This document shows, one piece after another, positions 44,721-57,616 of a stretch of DNA of 64,000 nucleotides. The notes beneath the pieces are model-generated. The model had not been told where the DNA came from. It did not search any database and saw nothing but the letters and a program-made list of their open reading frames with translations. This DNA is from Nymphaea colorata (Eukaryota > Streptophyta > Magnoliopsida > Nymphaeales > Nymphaeaceae): contig NC_045151.1 of the NCBI RefSeq assembly GCF_008831285.2, positions 7,455,682-7,519,681 on the forward strand, in the 5' to 3' direction. Both the position numbers and the translations under genes were made by a program. Positions within the stretch are counted from its first letter, which is position 1. The number at the start of each line of letters is the position of its first letter.

Positions 44721-47700
44721 CTAAGTAGGATTTTTATTATTGTTGTGGTTGGACTGTGGCACTTTCTTATTGTTTTCCATGCCCTTGTAGTTCTGGTTCT
44801 GATCGGGCTGGCTTGATTGCACATTGGCTGATTTCTTATTTATAAATAGAGCATGTACTTGAGTTTTGTTGAATTTTTTGAAATCTTCCTTCTTGTTTCC
44901 ACCACTACTCTGCCCTACATCTGTTCGAAGATAGCCATTTTTTATGGCTGTCTCTATTTGCTCTATCTTTTTAGTTAGATCATAGAAGTCCTCACACAAG
45001 ATGATGGTAGATATGTTCTTGAAAACCGCTAATGATCATGGTTAGAACATGCACTTCTAGCATTAGGGTGCAAAGATTTAAACTAGACGTTTGCCATCTC
45101 TAGATATATTCTCTAGATGTCTCTCCCAACTCTTGGTGAAGGTGGATAAGGATGTCAATGGTTGGCACAATAGAGATATTGAGTTCACATTTTTTAATGA
45201 AAGCATTGACCACTTCATTGAAATCCACATCTGACTGGGGTCAATGGTCCCCAAGTACTACTATGTTGCCTTGCCTTCCAAAGGTCAAGGAAAACATATG
45301 AATAATGCATTGTTATTGTCGCAAAACCTTTCACATTCAGCAAAGAATATTGACAAATGAGTGTGGGGGTTTTATGTTCCCTTGAACTTATTGAATTTTC
45401 TTGGAAGTCCCTCGAGGTCTTTATCATCATCCCTTCACAAAAATCCCATATGGAGTAGGTCTTCTTGCCCTTGCTCTTACATTGATGGATGGTTCTTTTC
45501 ATTTCATCAATGCAGAACTGGATGGGATATGTAATGTGCCCAATGGAGACTTCAAGTTCCTGGGCTCGAGTGGAGCCTTCAGAATTCTTGTGACTTGGTC
45601 TAGCTATCTCTCCTTGATCCATCATTTGCTAAATCATCTTCTGAATAGCCAGCATAAGAGTAGAATCTACCTAATGAGGATTTCCCATTTCATCTAAACT
45701 TCAAACTCTTTTCCCTTTTTAGTTTATGATCTCATGCAAGGAGCCATAGAAAATCTGTCAAAGTTGCACCTGAATCAGACGTATTATTTTGAGAACAGAG
45801 GCAAGAATAACATTGTTTTGAAAATGAAAAGAAATACGTATTTATTTAACACATTGGAAGGGAATAAGATGCCAAAATGTTGTTAAACTGTCAATATTGT
45901 TTCATACAAGGACTCAATGACAATATGAAGTGGGATGGATAGTTTCCCACCAAATCATGTACACTCTAGACCTAACTGCTTCTCCATATATATAAAGATC
46001 TATCCCTGATGACCACCCTTCAGTAATGAAACTGCAAATGTCCTACCATGCTTCACTATCTAGATCAAAATCTATGATTGTGTGAAGCAACTTCTGATCA
46101 TATAGCCATCAATCTACCTCTTTGATAATTGAGATATGCATCAGTCTTGATGATATGAAACAACAAAGAATAGGTCAAGTAGAAGAAAGTATGTTCTCTA
46201 GTTGTGGTAAATGTAAAGGTTTAGCTGCTCATTCATATAAGAAAAATCCAAAATGATGCGCTCTTCCACTAGATCCTCTATCATCTGCTTGTGCGCATGT
46301 AATTATAAGAAGTTGTCGCCCCTCAAAGCTCAACCTTTCTGAAAGACATGCATGTAAAACCACTTGTAAAAACTGAGGGCAACCCTCGATTATATTAAAA
46401 TCTCCCATGATGAATCGGGTGAATCCCCTATACAGAAATGTAAGACCAGCCAAAGCAATGAGAGGCACAGAGTCTTGATGTTTCCCCACATCCTAAATAG
46501 GTGTAGAATGCGTACATCCATCGTATCCTATCCATTGAGGAAGACTAAGAGTCCTGTATTGCAAATCATCATCACCTCCCTAGTCTTGTGTTGCTGTTTG
46601 AGTGATCTAGCCCTCATTTCCTCTATTGTACCTCCAAAATGTGCATGGAAATCTCTAAGTTGAAGAAAACTACGATCTCCCTCCTTCTTAAGGTCTCAAT
46701 TATTGATGCCTGTAAGTCTATACAAAAACCTTTGTAGTTGATGACCTTGAAGTTGGTGACAAATTGATGATCGATTGGGTCCCTATGATGTCCCTCTGGC
46801 TCTAGCAGTCCTAAGATGTAGGTGAACTTGTCTAGGAGGGATGTCATCTCCCTAGAGGGGAGCCAAAATGTGGGTGTGCATGGTTTCTACCTCTCAACCA
46901 ATGTATGAACCATATGACTATTGATCTGACGCCTTGCTGTGACATCTTGTTGATAACACTACTGATAACGAATTGCTCAAATCACTATGGATACTAGCCT
47001 AGCATGAGTCTATCTATGGGAACAGAAATGATGTCTAGGTCATCTATAAGAATAGAGTGTATAATGTGTCCTCATGGGAACATCCTGATCATGGTGATTG
47101 AAAAAAATGACATGGTGGGGGTCATGACAGACATATAAATGAACATACAAATAGAAAATGGCCAGACTAAGTGATGACTCTATGCCTATTAAGATTGACA
47201 CAACAGGAGGTTTCAACTAAAATGACAATTTTGGCCTTGAGAGGCTGAAGAGACTCTATAGGGTGACACTGGAAAGGAAAATTCCAGATGATTTTAACAT
47301 AAGAAATTTGAAAAATTCATCCAATACTTGATGAAAATTTGGCGCATTGTGTTAAATAAGGTGTAAACATATAATCAAATAAGATGCATGAAGATTGTAT
47401 TCAAACAACACCCCCTAATGATGTGGCTCTATCATGCAAATAATGGAAAGCAGCTTGATCACCTAGAATTGGATATCTTAGGATTTCAAATCCTTAGATG
47501 TTTCATATACTAGATATGCCGATATCCGTGGACAAGAATTCTATAGTACATGGCATAGACTCCTTCACATGGGGTTCTAAAAGTTAAGTGTCTTCGTTCT
47601 CCTTGACGATGTGATGACCAAGACATACAAGTGAGGGGAATTTTGAAATATGCAATCACATATACAAGCAGTAGTTGACTTTAATGCAATGTGGCCTAAG

Positions 47701-47955
47701 AAGAGGGTTAAAATCAAAGAGGAGAGCATGGAAGCTAAGATGGCCTAAATTGAGAGAGGTAATATGTAACCCTATATCTATGTGAGTATGAAAAATCTCT
47801 CTCAATTTTAAATCCTAATTCATATGAAAAGTATATACATACATCAAATGAGGGTAACTAATGACTCTAAGGGTGAGATGACATTTAGAACTTAGAAAAG
47901 TGGAACATTTTTTGTCTGGTCAGACAATGATAGGTCCCATCACGACCGCCACTTT
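44721..47955 (-). pseudogene. Gypsy gag and 5' leader relic
   Basis: Minus-strand open patches at 44721-44999 (MCEDFYDLTKKIEQIETAIK, then a Asn/Gln/Lys-rich tail), 45215-45625 and 46623-46847 lie where gag and the leader should be. They are short and broken. The boundary with the right LTR at 47955/47956, read on the minus strand, is CATGTAAACA followed by AAAGTGGCGGTCGTGATGGG. This resembles the GTGGCGACTCTGCTGGGG primer-binding zone of Tat/Ogre-type elements, with changes. Confidence 0.55.
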
Positions 47956-50900
47956 TGTTTACATGTAAAATTCTTTTATCAAATCTTACATGCAGACCGT
48001 AATAAATGGATAGCATTACCTGCACTCGCCTTTGTTTCCATGTGCGAGATTTCGATAGTCAGGACTCAACTTATTCGTACGAGGTCTAACCATTCCTAGC
48101 ACCTTTACCGGGGGTAATTAGACTAAAGATTAGACTAAAATGTTATGTTTTCTAAGTCTAAATGTCATCCAAAACCTACAAAAGAAAATAAACCCTAATT
48201 TTAAAATCATGTACACTTTAAAATATAAGTAAATCTTAGAAATGGATTGATGAACAAAAAGAAATTAATTTAAAGTTTATATCCAGATCATCATAGATCA
48301 ATGCAAATCGATGTCCTAAATCTAATATGATAGATGCAAAAACTAGGCCATATAGACATGGAGTCCAGTCTCCGCTACGAGTAGGGTGTAGGACATAGAC
48401 TTAGCAAGAAAATTTGTTTCTGAATTCAAAATTGAGATCATGATTTAAGGGATATCATAAAAATACAAATATCATGTCATGTTAGGGAAATTCACTATCC
48501 AAAATCCAAGATGATTCAACATCGGCAACCCTGCTATACATTACACCCAGCCTTAATAAAAGAAATGAAATCCCACCCCATATTTGCTCTTTCATGCAAG
48601 AAATGAAATCAAATCAATTGCAATACTTACCCTACTCAAATGGATGGTTTGACTAAGGAGCAGCTAGACTGTTGGTTGAAGGCAGCAAAATCGCTGGCAT
48701 TGTAGCTCAAGGATAGAGAGCAGCAGGTTGGCTGCTTTGGAAGAGCAGCAAAACTACTGTTTAGGTGGTGACGAGCAGCAATGCTGCTGTTCTTGGGGGC
48801 AGTAGGTTGGCTTCAGTAGTGAGCAGCTAGTCCACCGATGGGGGAGTAGTGGGGCTACTAATTAGATTACATCGAGAAGCTTGAGTTGCTGCCTTAGAAA
48901 GAAAAGCTGCTATTTTGGGAGGGCAACAAATTGCTACCGATCAAGAGCAGTAACAAACTTGCGGTTTTGGAAGTGCAGCAACAGGGCTGTTACGGTAGAG
49001 GGAGCTGCTAGATTTGGATAGTAAATGTTTAGGCCGAACCCTGTTGAGTTCAGTGGGTGACAACGGAGATTTCGACTGTTCAGCTTGTGAAAGTTATTCA
49101 ATGAGGAGAAGGAGTAGGTCCGAGCTCTGCATTAGTTGATATGGAGCAAGAAGACTGTTGCAGCAGAATTTGTTTGAGATCAGTAGGGATTGATCTTTGC
49201 TCAAATAGGTGTGGAGCAGCGAATGGGTTACTGGCTGATTGGGAACAACAAGGTAGCTGCCATAGGCTTGTCGTTGGGAGACTAAAAGCAGCTAGGTTCT
49301 GCTGATAGGGGATGCAGTTGATGGCTGCTGCTAGGAACAGCAAGGCATCCGTAGGAAGCTGCAATGTTAAGGCTAAAACACGACAAACAGCTTGGGACTG
49401 CACCGGTTGGAGATGGACGCAGGCTGAAGCTGCGTTGATTGAGAAAACAGTTAGAATTGGAGATACAATGAGGATACTTGTAGCTAAGACGAGCTAACAA
49501 GCTGAAGGAGAACAACGCAGGTTTGAGCTGCGGCGGGGCTTGGAGAAGCTGAAGCATGTCCGAGGGAGTTACCTGCTCTTGAGCTGCTGCAACGAGCTGA
49601 AGGAGAGCAGCAATGGGAGGCGTAGGTGGGAGGATCAAATTTTCCCGCGTCCCTTAAGCTAGAATTTTAGGCTTTTTATAGAGACTTTGCCTGACCATTG
49701 ATGCCGCTTTTACGGACTTGGTCCTTTCAATGTAGGGGACCATGCCATGCAGCTATGAAGATTGATGAAGCATCAATCATCAATCAAGAGGTAGAAGGGG
49801 AGAGGCTAAGTCCAGCTGGGTTGTGCCTCTCTTGTTTGAGTTCATTTCTTTTTTCTTTTTTCTTTTTAATTTTAATCCCCAATAGGTAACTGCATTAAGT
49901 TAGCTATTAAATCTTTTGTTAGAAGTTTATTGCTAGAAAGAGAAGGAAGAATATGCTTGTTAGAGGCTGTTCTTCAGCTTTGGAAATGGGTTGGCTTTAC
50001 TAAGCTAACTTGTTTACTTTTAAAGCTGGTTTCTTTTTCAAAAGATTTGGAATTAATGAAAAGCACACCCAAGTGGCTGCTCTTTAAAGCAAACCCCCTT
50101 GAGCAGCTCCTTGATTGGATTTTTAGAAAAGAGAGACCAGCTCCATCAAAGCTGGTTTAAATTTTCTCGATGTTGAAATATTTTCAAAATAACTTTAAAA
50201 GACAAGAAATGCATGCCCCTTTGAGTGGCTCCTCAAGCCTCAATTTGAGGTTGTAAATGGATTAGCTCTAATTGAACTGATCATTTTAAGATTGGGACGT
50301 TTTCAAAATTTTTGAAAAGACAAGAGAAGTGTGCCCCTTTGGTGGCTTCTTGATGAGTTTTGAAAATCACCAGCTTTTATTAAGCTGGTTTCCTTTCCAA
50401 TCTTTTAAATCTAAAAAGTGGAACTGAAGTACAACCCATTTGGGCGGTTCCCATTTAAAATTTAAGAATTTGCAGGTTCAATGAGATGGTTTTTGGATTT
50501 TTTCCAAAATTTTTGAGAAAAAATGTGTGTTTAAGACACTATCAACCTTTAAAATGACTTTGAAATTTGTTAAAATCACTTGGAATGATTTTAAAGAGAA
50601 GAGAGTTACGCTCCAACTGAGCTACTCCTGAATGCCTCGATTTTAAATTGTTTGCTTCTTAATTAGAATTACTTAAAATAATTCCAAAGAAGAAGAAAGT
50701 GAGCGAGAGGAACACGTCCAACTAGTTTCTTTCTAATTGATTTGGTTTCATTTTCCAATGAAACCAAATTTGAAAAAAGATAATTAATTTCAAATTCTCT
50801 CTAATTGTTCTCTTAATTGAGTTTTAATCCTGCTTAGGAGAATTTTAGTTTCCACGTTGGAATTTCTTGAATTGAATGACATGACAAGAGAATTGAATCT

Positions 50901-51656
50901 TTTTTGAAATTTTGAAATTCATGAGACCTGCCTAGCCTACATGCATGAGTTAGGTGAGTCTAGATTCAGTCAAAGTGCATTGTGACTTTGACTAGACTCT
51001 ATTTTGATAATTTTCATTCTAAAACATAGTTTTTATCTAACTAGTTTGAATCATGCTTTGAACACTTTTCTGATGAGTGTTATGCCAAATTGATTGATTT
51101 TTCATTGAGTGCATTTCAATTACTTAGTAAATCAAATTCTTTTGACTTGTTTGAGATAGATCATAAGATCACATACTCTATGTTTGTGCAAATTGACTCT
51201 ACATAACCTTGAATTAAGGTTTCTATGCTTTGGAATTGTCTTGGACATTTTAGTCCAAAATTTCAATAAAGGTGAAATTGACGAAGTTAAATTTTTAACT
51301 CAGTTTAGATTAGATTTTTTAAATTTAGATTAAAATTGAATTTCAGACTTGGATCCCTGGCTTTGATTTGTATTGATTCTTGAGCTCCATTTTAGTTTTA
51401 AATGAATTCGAATTTGAAATCTTGTTTCAAATTCAATAGGGGTTTTGATTTTAATTTCACAATTCTAAGTTAATTTAGAGTTGGGATCGTGATTGATTCC
51501 TAAGCTCTGGTCTAAAATTGGATTGGGCAGACATAGAAGCACATTGCTTTAAATTTTGATGAAATGTTTTACAAAATTCTAAATTTTGACGAAATGTTTT
51601 ACAAAATTTATAAAATCACCATTGAGATCTATGTTCAAAAATTTGGGGTGTTAATA
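47956..51656 (-). mobile_element. LTR of Tat-type gypsy element (right copy, 3.7 kb)
   Basis: It begins TGTTTACATGTAAAATTC and ends TTTGGGGTGTTAATA. The first 500 bp match the left LTR well and the last about 20 bp match weakly. The middle differs: 48660-49680 is rich in GCAGC words and 49930-50700 repeats phrases such as GGCTCCTTGA and TTTAAAGAGAAG. It is followed on its outer side by sequence resembling the polypurine tract and internal region of another element of the family. It may therefore serve as the LTR of two tandem elements. Confidence 0.6.
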
Positions 51657-54600
51657 GATGCCACTCTTTGTTGATGAGCGAGCCTTGGGCTTCACTTAGT
51701 AGCAATACATACCAAATTTTTGCAAATGTAAGTTGAAAAACTTGCTTTTTTGTTGAGTCCTATTACCTGAGCAATAATTGAGGGAAAAGGCTTAGATATA
51801 AAGTTCTTGCTCAATTTCACAGGAAGTACTACAAAGAAATTGATATTGATCAAGAAATCCCGCAATTGTGGAGAGCTTTTACACTTGACGTTTTAAAGAA
51901 ATTGGGTTTTCAAGTCTTGTGTCCCTTGGCAAGTGTTTGCTTTTGCTTTTGTGTTCTTTCTTACTTTCTTTTGAATTTTGTCACATCTATCCGGATTTCT
52001 TCTGGACCCTTGTAATGAGTTTTGGGCTGGTAGCTCCTAGACAGGTACCAGGCATAGAACACCTCTCAGACTTTCTTACTTGAGTCTAAAAGCCTTTAGG
52101 GGGCTTGACATAAGAAAATTGTTCATGGATTGCCTTTTGCTTTATGGCATAAGCATAGATCATATGTCTACCCGCTATTGCATAACTTTGCATTAGAAGA
52201 ACAATTACACTCACCCTAAACTCATCACTCAACTCATTTTGTTTGGTAGTTTATTTCTTGAATCTTGCCAAGGTTCTTTTGGTTAGAAAGACTTTACCTC
52301 ATGGCATCTTATGTTAGACCTTCACAAATATTTGATTGTCAATCCCAATATCAACTTCTGAACATTGATCTCACTCAATTTTGGAAATTGAAAATTGTTT
52401 GTAAAGGTTATTGAAAAGATTGTTTGAATTCCTTTTAGGAAATTCATTTGAAGAGATGGTTTGCAAAATCAATTTCGATTGAAATTTCCTGGTAGAAGGT
52501 AAGATACTTCTAGAGGTTTGTAAAAAATGTAAAAACATTTATTTGTTAGAAAATTATTATTCAAATGTTTGCATTTTTTATTTGTGATTACACTCAAGTA
52601 TATAATTTCTTGAAGTGTAATGCATTGATTGGATCAAAGTTTTCAACACCGTTGGCGTCAATCACCTGATAGGAATTACGGATAAAGCTTTCTTAATAAC
52701 ATAAGGTCCTTTCCAATTTGACACCTATCTACAGATTGAAGAACTAGGTCATTTACTCGAAATTTACTTTCAATGATAGATTTGCATAGTGTTGAGCTAC
52801 TCTTTTGCAATAGACTTCAACATGTTCTACTATTTATAACTATTTTCATTGAAGAGATCTACTAATCTTCTTCACTTGTATTTGTTGATAAGAAGTTCGA
52901 TAAGAGTAGCAAAAATTTTTGTTTCATACACCAATTTTGCCAATGTGGCATTTGTGGGTGTTTGAATAGTGTGTAGATATGCCCTGCATCATGGAATTTT
53001 TCATGCCAATCTTAGTCTATTGGAACAGTTCTTTTCAAAATTTGAATTAAGATTTTGTTTGTTGCTTTTGCTTAATCATTTCTCTAGGGGCAATATGATG
53101 CAGAAAAATGAGGTTGTATTTGATATTTGTTATAGAGATTGCCCATGTTTTCATTTTTAAAATGAGAGCCATTGTTGAGGCAATGTCATGGGTGATGCCA
53201 CATTAGGTTTTTGTAGATAAAAGACACCACATGTAATCCCTCGATTGTTTTGAAGATGACTACTTCCACTCATTTTGTAAAATAGTCAATAGCTACTAAT
53301 ATCTATGTCCATTTGAGACTGGTGGAATGACTAGGTCAACCACATTGAAGGCCCATGTCAAGAACAGCTATGGTGAGCTGACTGAATATAGATATATTGT
53401 GGGAGCATGAATTGATGGTGCATGCAATTGACATTTGTTGTACTTCTTAACAAATTGATAACGGTATTTCTGCATGGTAGACCAATAGTGCTCTACTCTG
53501 ACTACCTGTTTGATGTGGGTTTGATATCCTACATAACAAAATCCTTTGTGGGCTTCTTGGATGACTGATAATACCTCTTGCTTGTTAATACATCTTGCAT
53601 ATTTTGTGCAGAACCCTTTTCTATAAAAAAACTCCAGTGAGAACAAAATATCTTGTGGTCATGAGCCTTGCTTTTTGTTCTCTGCAAGACATTTCTGGCA
53701 AAAATATTCCATCTCCAATGTAATTCTTGATGTCTGGATACCAAGGCGCTTTTATGCTTTCTACTTGGAGTACTAGTTCTGGCATAATGTTAGCTGGTGG
53801 TTTGAGTCTACCGAATTCAAAAGAATGACTCTTTAGGCTTGAAAGTGATAATGGAACCTAAACTGGCCAAACCATCTACAATTTGGTTAAGTTTCCATTT
53901 AATGTGTGAGAGTTAGCATTCCTCAAATTGTCTTATAAGGGATGTCACCAACTCTTGATAGAGGATTAGTTTCTAATCTAACTTGTCCTTCAACATTGAC
54001 TTGGCTTACAACTAGGAGCAAATCCCCAAAGATATGAACTCTTTGTACTTTGAATTTTCGAAGCACTTTGAGCCTCTAAATTAAGGCTCAAATTTTGTCA
54101 TATTTTTTGTGTAAAAGAAATTCAGTTTGAGGGACAAAGGGATCATTTTGTTCTCTAGTCTAATGAAAAGTACTCTAATGCCTACTTCTGCGATGCTTTT
54201 ATAACAACCAAAATACATGTTCCATAGTGCAACCGGTTCTATTATCATGATTTATTCATTTGGACAGTCATCATTTGCTTTGATTTCTTTTGATAAGGAA
54301 AAGTCTATCAACTAATCTGCAATGGGATGTCCCTTGATTGATTTTTTTATACATATTCCAAATCATATTACATCAATAGAACTTACCATTTGGCTATCAT
54401 TCCATTCAGGAATGGCTATTCAATGATGTATTTGAGTGTATTTAATTTGGATGGAATTTTGACCTTTCATGGTAATAGATAGTCCCAATTTTTGACACAT
54501 CAGCAAGTTCTGCCTATGTGGGATTAATTTTTCTCAAATTGCACAATTAACTTGATGACATAATAGATGACATGCTCTATTCTGCATCCTTCATATTGTG

Positions 54601-54690
54601 CTAGGAAAACACCACAAGTAAAGCGGTTGACTGTAATGTAGAGCAATAATGGTTTTCCCGAAACTGAAGGTTTTAGTATTGGTCGGTCAA
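51657..54690 (-). pseudogene. Second Tat-type gypsy internal relic (integrase and RNase H)
   Basis: Directly right of the 47956-51656 LTR the sequence reads GATGCCACTCTTTG, comparable to AATGCCTCTCTTTG next to the left LTR. A stretch near 52640-52830 parallels 37320-37500. The minus-strand frame at 53368-53646 shows an integrase H2C2 zinc domain (EAHKGFCYVGYQTH, HYWSTMQKYRYQFVKKYNKC). RNase H appears at about 54524-54690 (SGKPLLLYITVNR, GVFLAQYEG). No reverse transcriptase is seen, and at about 54690 the sequence passes into a different gypsy lineage. Confidence 0.65.
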
Positions 54691-55440
54691 TATAGTATTT
54701 ATTAAACCTTCTAGCCCTTAAACTTAAATGAATAAGTATTTCTATGTTCATCATGAATGGTTTAATACCAAGGTCACCCAAGAAGAACATGACACGTGTT
54801 CATAGGGATGACGTCACACCATACCTCATCTAGCAATTCTGGTCTCATAAAAATTTTTACCAAACATTGTTGCACAATAGGAACCTTTTTCCACTTCTTA
54901 AACTAGGCCATCTTGTACGAATGTGTGCTTCTCAGGTTTCAAACCTAAGGTCGAAACTGTTGCATGTGAAACCAGGTTCTCCCATGCACCACTATCAATG
55001 ATGGCATCATAGATATACCCTTCACATTTGCATCGAATCCTGAAAATGTTACTTCATAACCATAAAAATCTGATTTTTTCTTAGGTGCAGTCATAACATG
55101 ATGAATCGGCAAAAGATTGTTTATGTCATCATCATCAAAGTGTGTAACATCACCTTAATCAAAACTTGCTTTAGACAAGTCACTTGAGTTGTGGTTTCCC
55201 TTCTCTTTAGATTCTGTTGGATCTTCTATAGTCTCACTAAATGAGTTTTCCTATGTGAATTTGGACACTTAGAAGCTAGGTGACCTAACTCGTGGCATCT
55301 GAAGCAGATGGGATAGTCAGTACCATGAGATTTAGACTAGATGTTATAAGTTGGACTAGAATGCTCAACTGGCTTCGATGAGCTAGCCCTCCTAGTTAGA
55401 AGTCTTGACTTATGGTTGTACGAGGTGTTTGATGAGAGTC
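54690..55440 (-). pseudogene. Gypsy gag zinc knuckle and protease relic of a second lineage
   Basis: On the minus strand a perfect retroviral-type zinc knuckle CFRCHELGHLASKC lies at 55306-55265. A protease with IIDSGAWENLVS (catalytic D-S-G) follows at about 55000-54960. The downstream phrase DEVWCDVIPMNTCHVLLG at about 54830-54780 is typical of chromovirus- and Del-like proteases. Stops interrupt all parts. The protease end is joined directly to the RNase H of the Tat-type relic, so two elements have been fused by deletion or nested insertion. Confidence 0.65.
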
Positions 55441-55623
55441 ACGCAGAAGGATGACGGCTGTGGCCATGATTCTAGTGCATCCACCATTCAACAACAGTGT
55501 TTGTGATGTGCGCCACACCTCTGTCTATCTAAGCACGACCATAGTAAGGTTGGGAGCCAGTGATGATGTCGCTTGGATTGAGGACATGAACTTCCCTTGC
55601 ACATCGATGGTAGTAGACCCATC

Positions 55624-55888
55624 GGGGGTGTGCGTGGGTTAGTGTTAATTCCCTCGATGGACACATAGCTTGCGTCCACAACTGCATATGGTGGCATGAG
55701 GACGAGCAAGGACAAGCTCGTCATTGCGTAAGGCGATGGTTGATTCCCTTGCTTAATGATATCTAGTTGGCAACTGGCTTCGGTTGAGAACTTCCTTCTA
55801 AGGAAAGTCTTCCCGCACCCAAATTTCGAATGGAAGTAGAAGGTGCTTGGAAGAATGACAGTGTTTCGACAGAGACTCATGGCCATGG
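55624..55888. repeat. Direct repeat copy 1 (about 265 bp)
   Basis: It aligns along its length with 57165-57427 in the same orientation. Shared words include GTCCACAAC, TTGCGTAAGGCGATGGTTG and TTGCTTAATGATAT. On the minus strand both copies give related frames (here IIKQGNQPSPYAMTS, there IIKQGVQPSPYATTS). It could be an LTR pair or a coding duplication of a retroelement. The function is not recognised. Confidence 0.7.
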
Positions 55889-56137
55889 CGAAGGCCTATG
55901 TTGAGATAATCATGGGTGATGGTTCGCCAACTGCCTTGCACTCCTCATCTATCTATTGTTTGAAAGATTGAAGAATGCTGCCACTTTTAAGGATGAGCCA
56001 GGCTGGCCGAGGGGGTTTGTGGTAACCCTCGGTGCTGTGCGGCCCATAAATGACTTGAAAAAGTCATCCCCTGATTAATTGGTATTGTAGCAGAATGATT
56101 TCTTGAGAAGAACTTGATAGACAAGAATGATGTAAAT

Positions 56138-56747
56138 CATAGTTGGCAAACCCAAAATCGGCAGCCAACTGGGACACCGAGTTGACTCGGTGACTTGTCC
56201 AAGCTAGGTCTTTTATTTTGGCAGTTTTCAGAAAAAATTGAAAAATGTTTTGAACATTTACTAAAAATGAAATCTTTGAAACTTTCTTTTGTTAGTTTGA
56301 AAGTATTTGTATTGACACATCATTAAATAATATCATAATTGACTTCTTTTTCTAAAGCACTTTTTCAAGAGAGAGATTTTTCAAGAAAGAGAGAGAGTGA
56401 GTGAAAAAGCATGTGAGAAACAGGTTTACTTTTACACAAGTCTCCCTTTTTCAAGGAAGAGAGGGGGGGAATCTTGATTTTTACTCTCTCTCTCTCTCTC
56501 TCTCTGTTTGTTCTATCTCCTATTCCTTTTTCTCTCCCTTTTTCTTTTTTTCAACCTAGCTCTGGTGATTCGAACCCAATCCGACCAGACTCAGACTCGG
56601 TGGTTCCGAGCAAACTAGGTGATTTAGACATGAGTTTTTTGAAAATCGGGTATATACGAGTCAAACCTTGAATTATGGCCAGGTTTTTAGCCGATCCGAC
56701 TTGACTCATGTGATTCTTGAGTTGGATCACCGATTTTGCGAACTATG
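56138..56747. mobile_element. 610-bp hAT MITE with perfect target duplication
   Basis: The flanks are identical 8-mers ATGTAAAT at 56130-56137 and 56748-56755. The left end reads CATAGTTGGCAAACCC and the right end, inverted, CATAGTTCGCAAAATC. The subterminal zone has GAGTTGACTCGG-type words. There is no coding capacity. A CT tract lies near 56485. The intact flanks make it one of the younger insertions in the right half. Confidence 0.85.
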
Positions 56748-57164
56748 ATGTAAATGAGATCAAAAAGGGACAAAGAACTTGAAGTTCTGATGCTAAGATG
56801 TATTCAGCAAGCTGTTTTGAAAAACATTGGCTTGTTGTGAAATGCCCTACTATTTGGGGTATGTTCGGAGGACACTCTAGATGGAGATCACATGTTTTGA
56901 AGAACTGGGTGTCAGGAGCATAAGACCATGGAAGTGCAGCTCATTGAAGCAAATAGGGTGAAGAAACCTAACGTGCAAAAGGAACATCCAAGAGAGCATG
57001 GGCCCTTGGTGTTGACATGGCTTGAACAAGCGAGCATGTCATGATACTTAAAGGTGAGTACTGAAAGGCAACACATCTTAGAAATTTGATATTTAGTGGT
57101 CATCAGATATATTGCAAATTTTACTAATGAAAAGTGCTAAAACTGAAAGTGTTAGGCTGCACAC

Positions 57165-57427
57165 GAGGGTGCATGTGGGTTAGAGCTAATTCCTTAGGTG
57201 GACGCATAAGCTGCGTCCACAACCATGTATGGTGGCGCAGGGGACAAGCAAGTGAAAGCTTGTCGTTGCGTAAGGCGATGGTTGGACACCTTGCTTAATG
57301 ATATATAGTCGGCAACTAGTTTCAACTGGTGACTTCCCATGGAAAGCCTCTTCCATGTAGATTTTGTATAGAGGTATATAGGTGTTTGGAGGAATGGCAG
57401 TGTTCTGATAGGGCTTCATGGACATGG
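57165..57427. repeat. Direct repeat copy 2 (about 263 bp)
   Basis: Partner of 55624-55888. About 180 bp downstream lies a TATAAATAG box (57608-57616) followed by sequence like a transcript start. If the pair are LTR parts, this would fit an LTR promoter, but no TG...CA ends or primer-binding site could be fixed. Confidence 0.65.
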
Positions 57428-57607
57428 TTTACCGATGACCTTCAATTGCAGCTTTTCAGCTTTTGTGAGTTTGTTCTCTGCGAGCAGGACTTGAAAAGCA
57501 CCTGTTTGCATCACAATTGAAGGAATCTCACATTTCCTTCTAAAGAGCTTGGGGAGAGACAACAAAGTATCGTGTCTCACTGTCAATGGCACGGAGGCAA
57601 ACCTGTC

Positions 57608-57616
57608 TATAAATAG
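57608..57616 (+). promoter_or_regulatory. Candidate TATA box
   Basis: TATAAATAG in a GC-poor context, with a purine-rich stretch about 45 bp downstream. No coding sequence that it could serve is recognised, so it may belong to a retroelement LTR. Confidence 0.25.
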
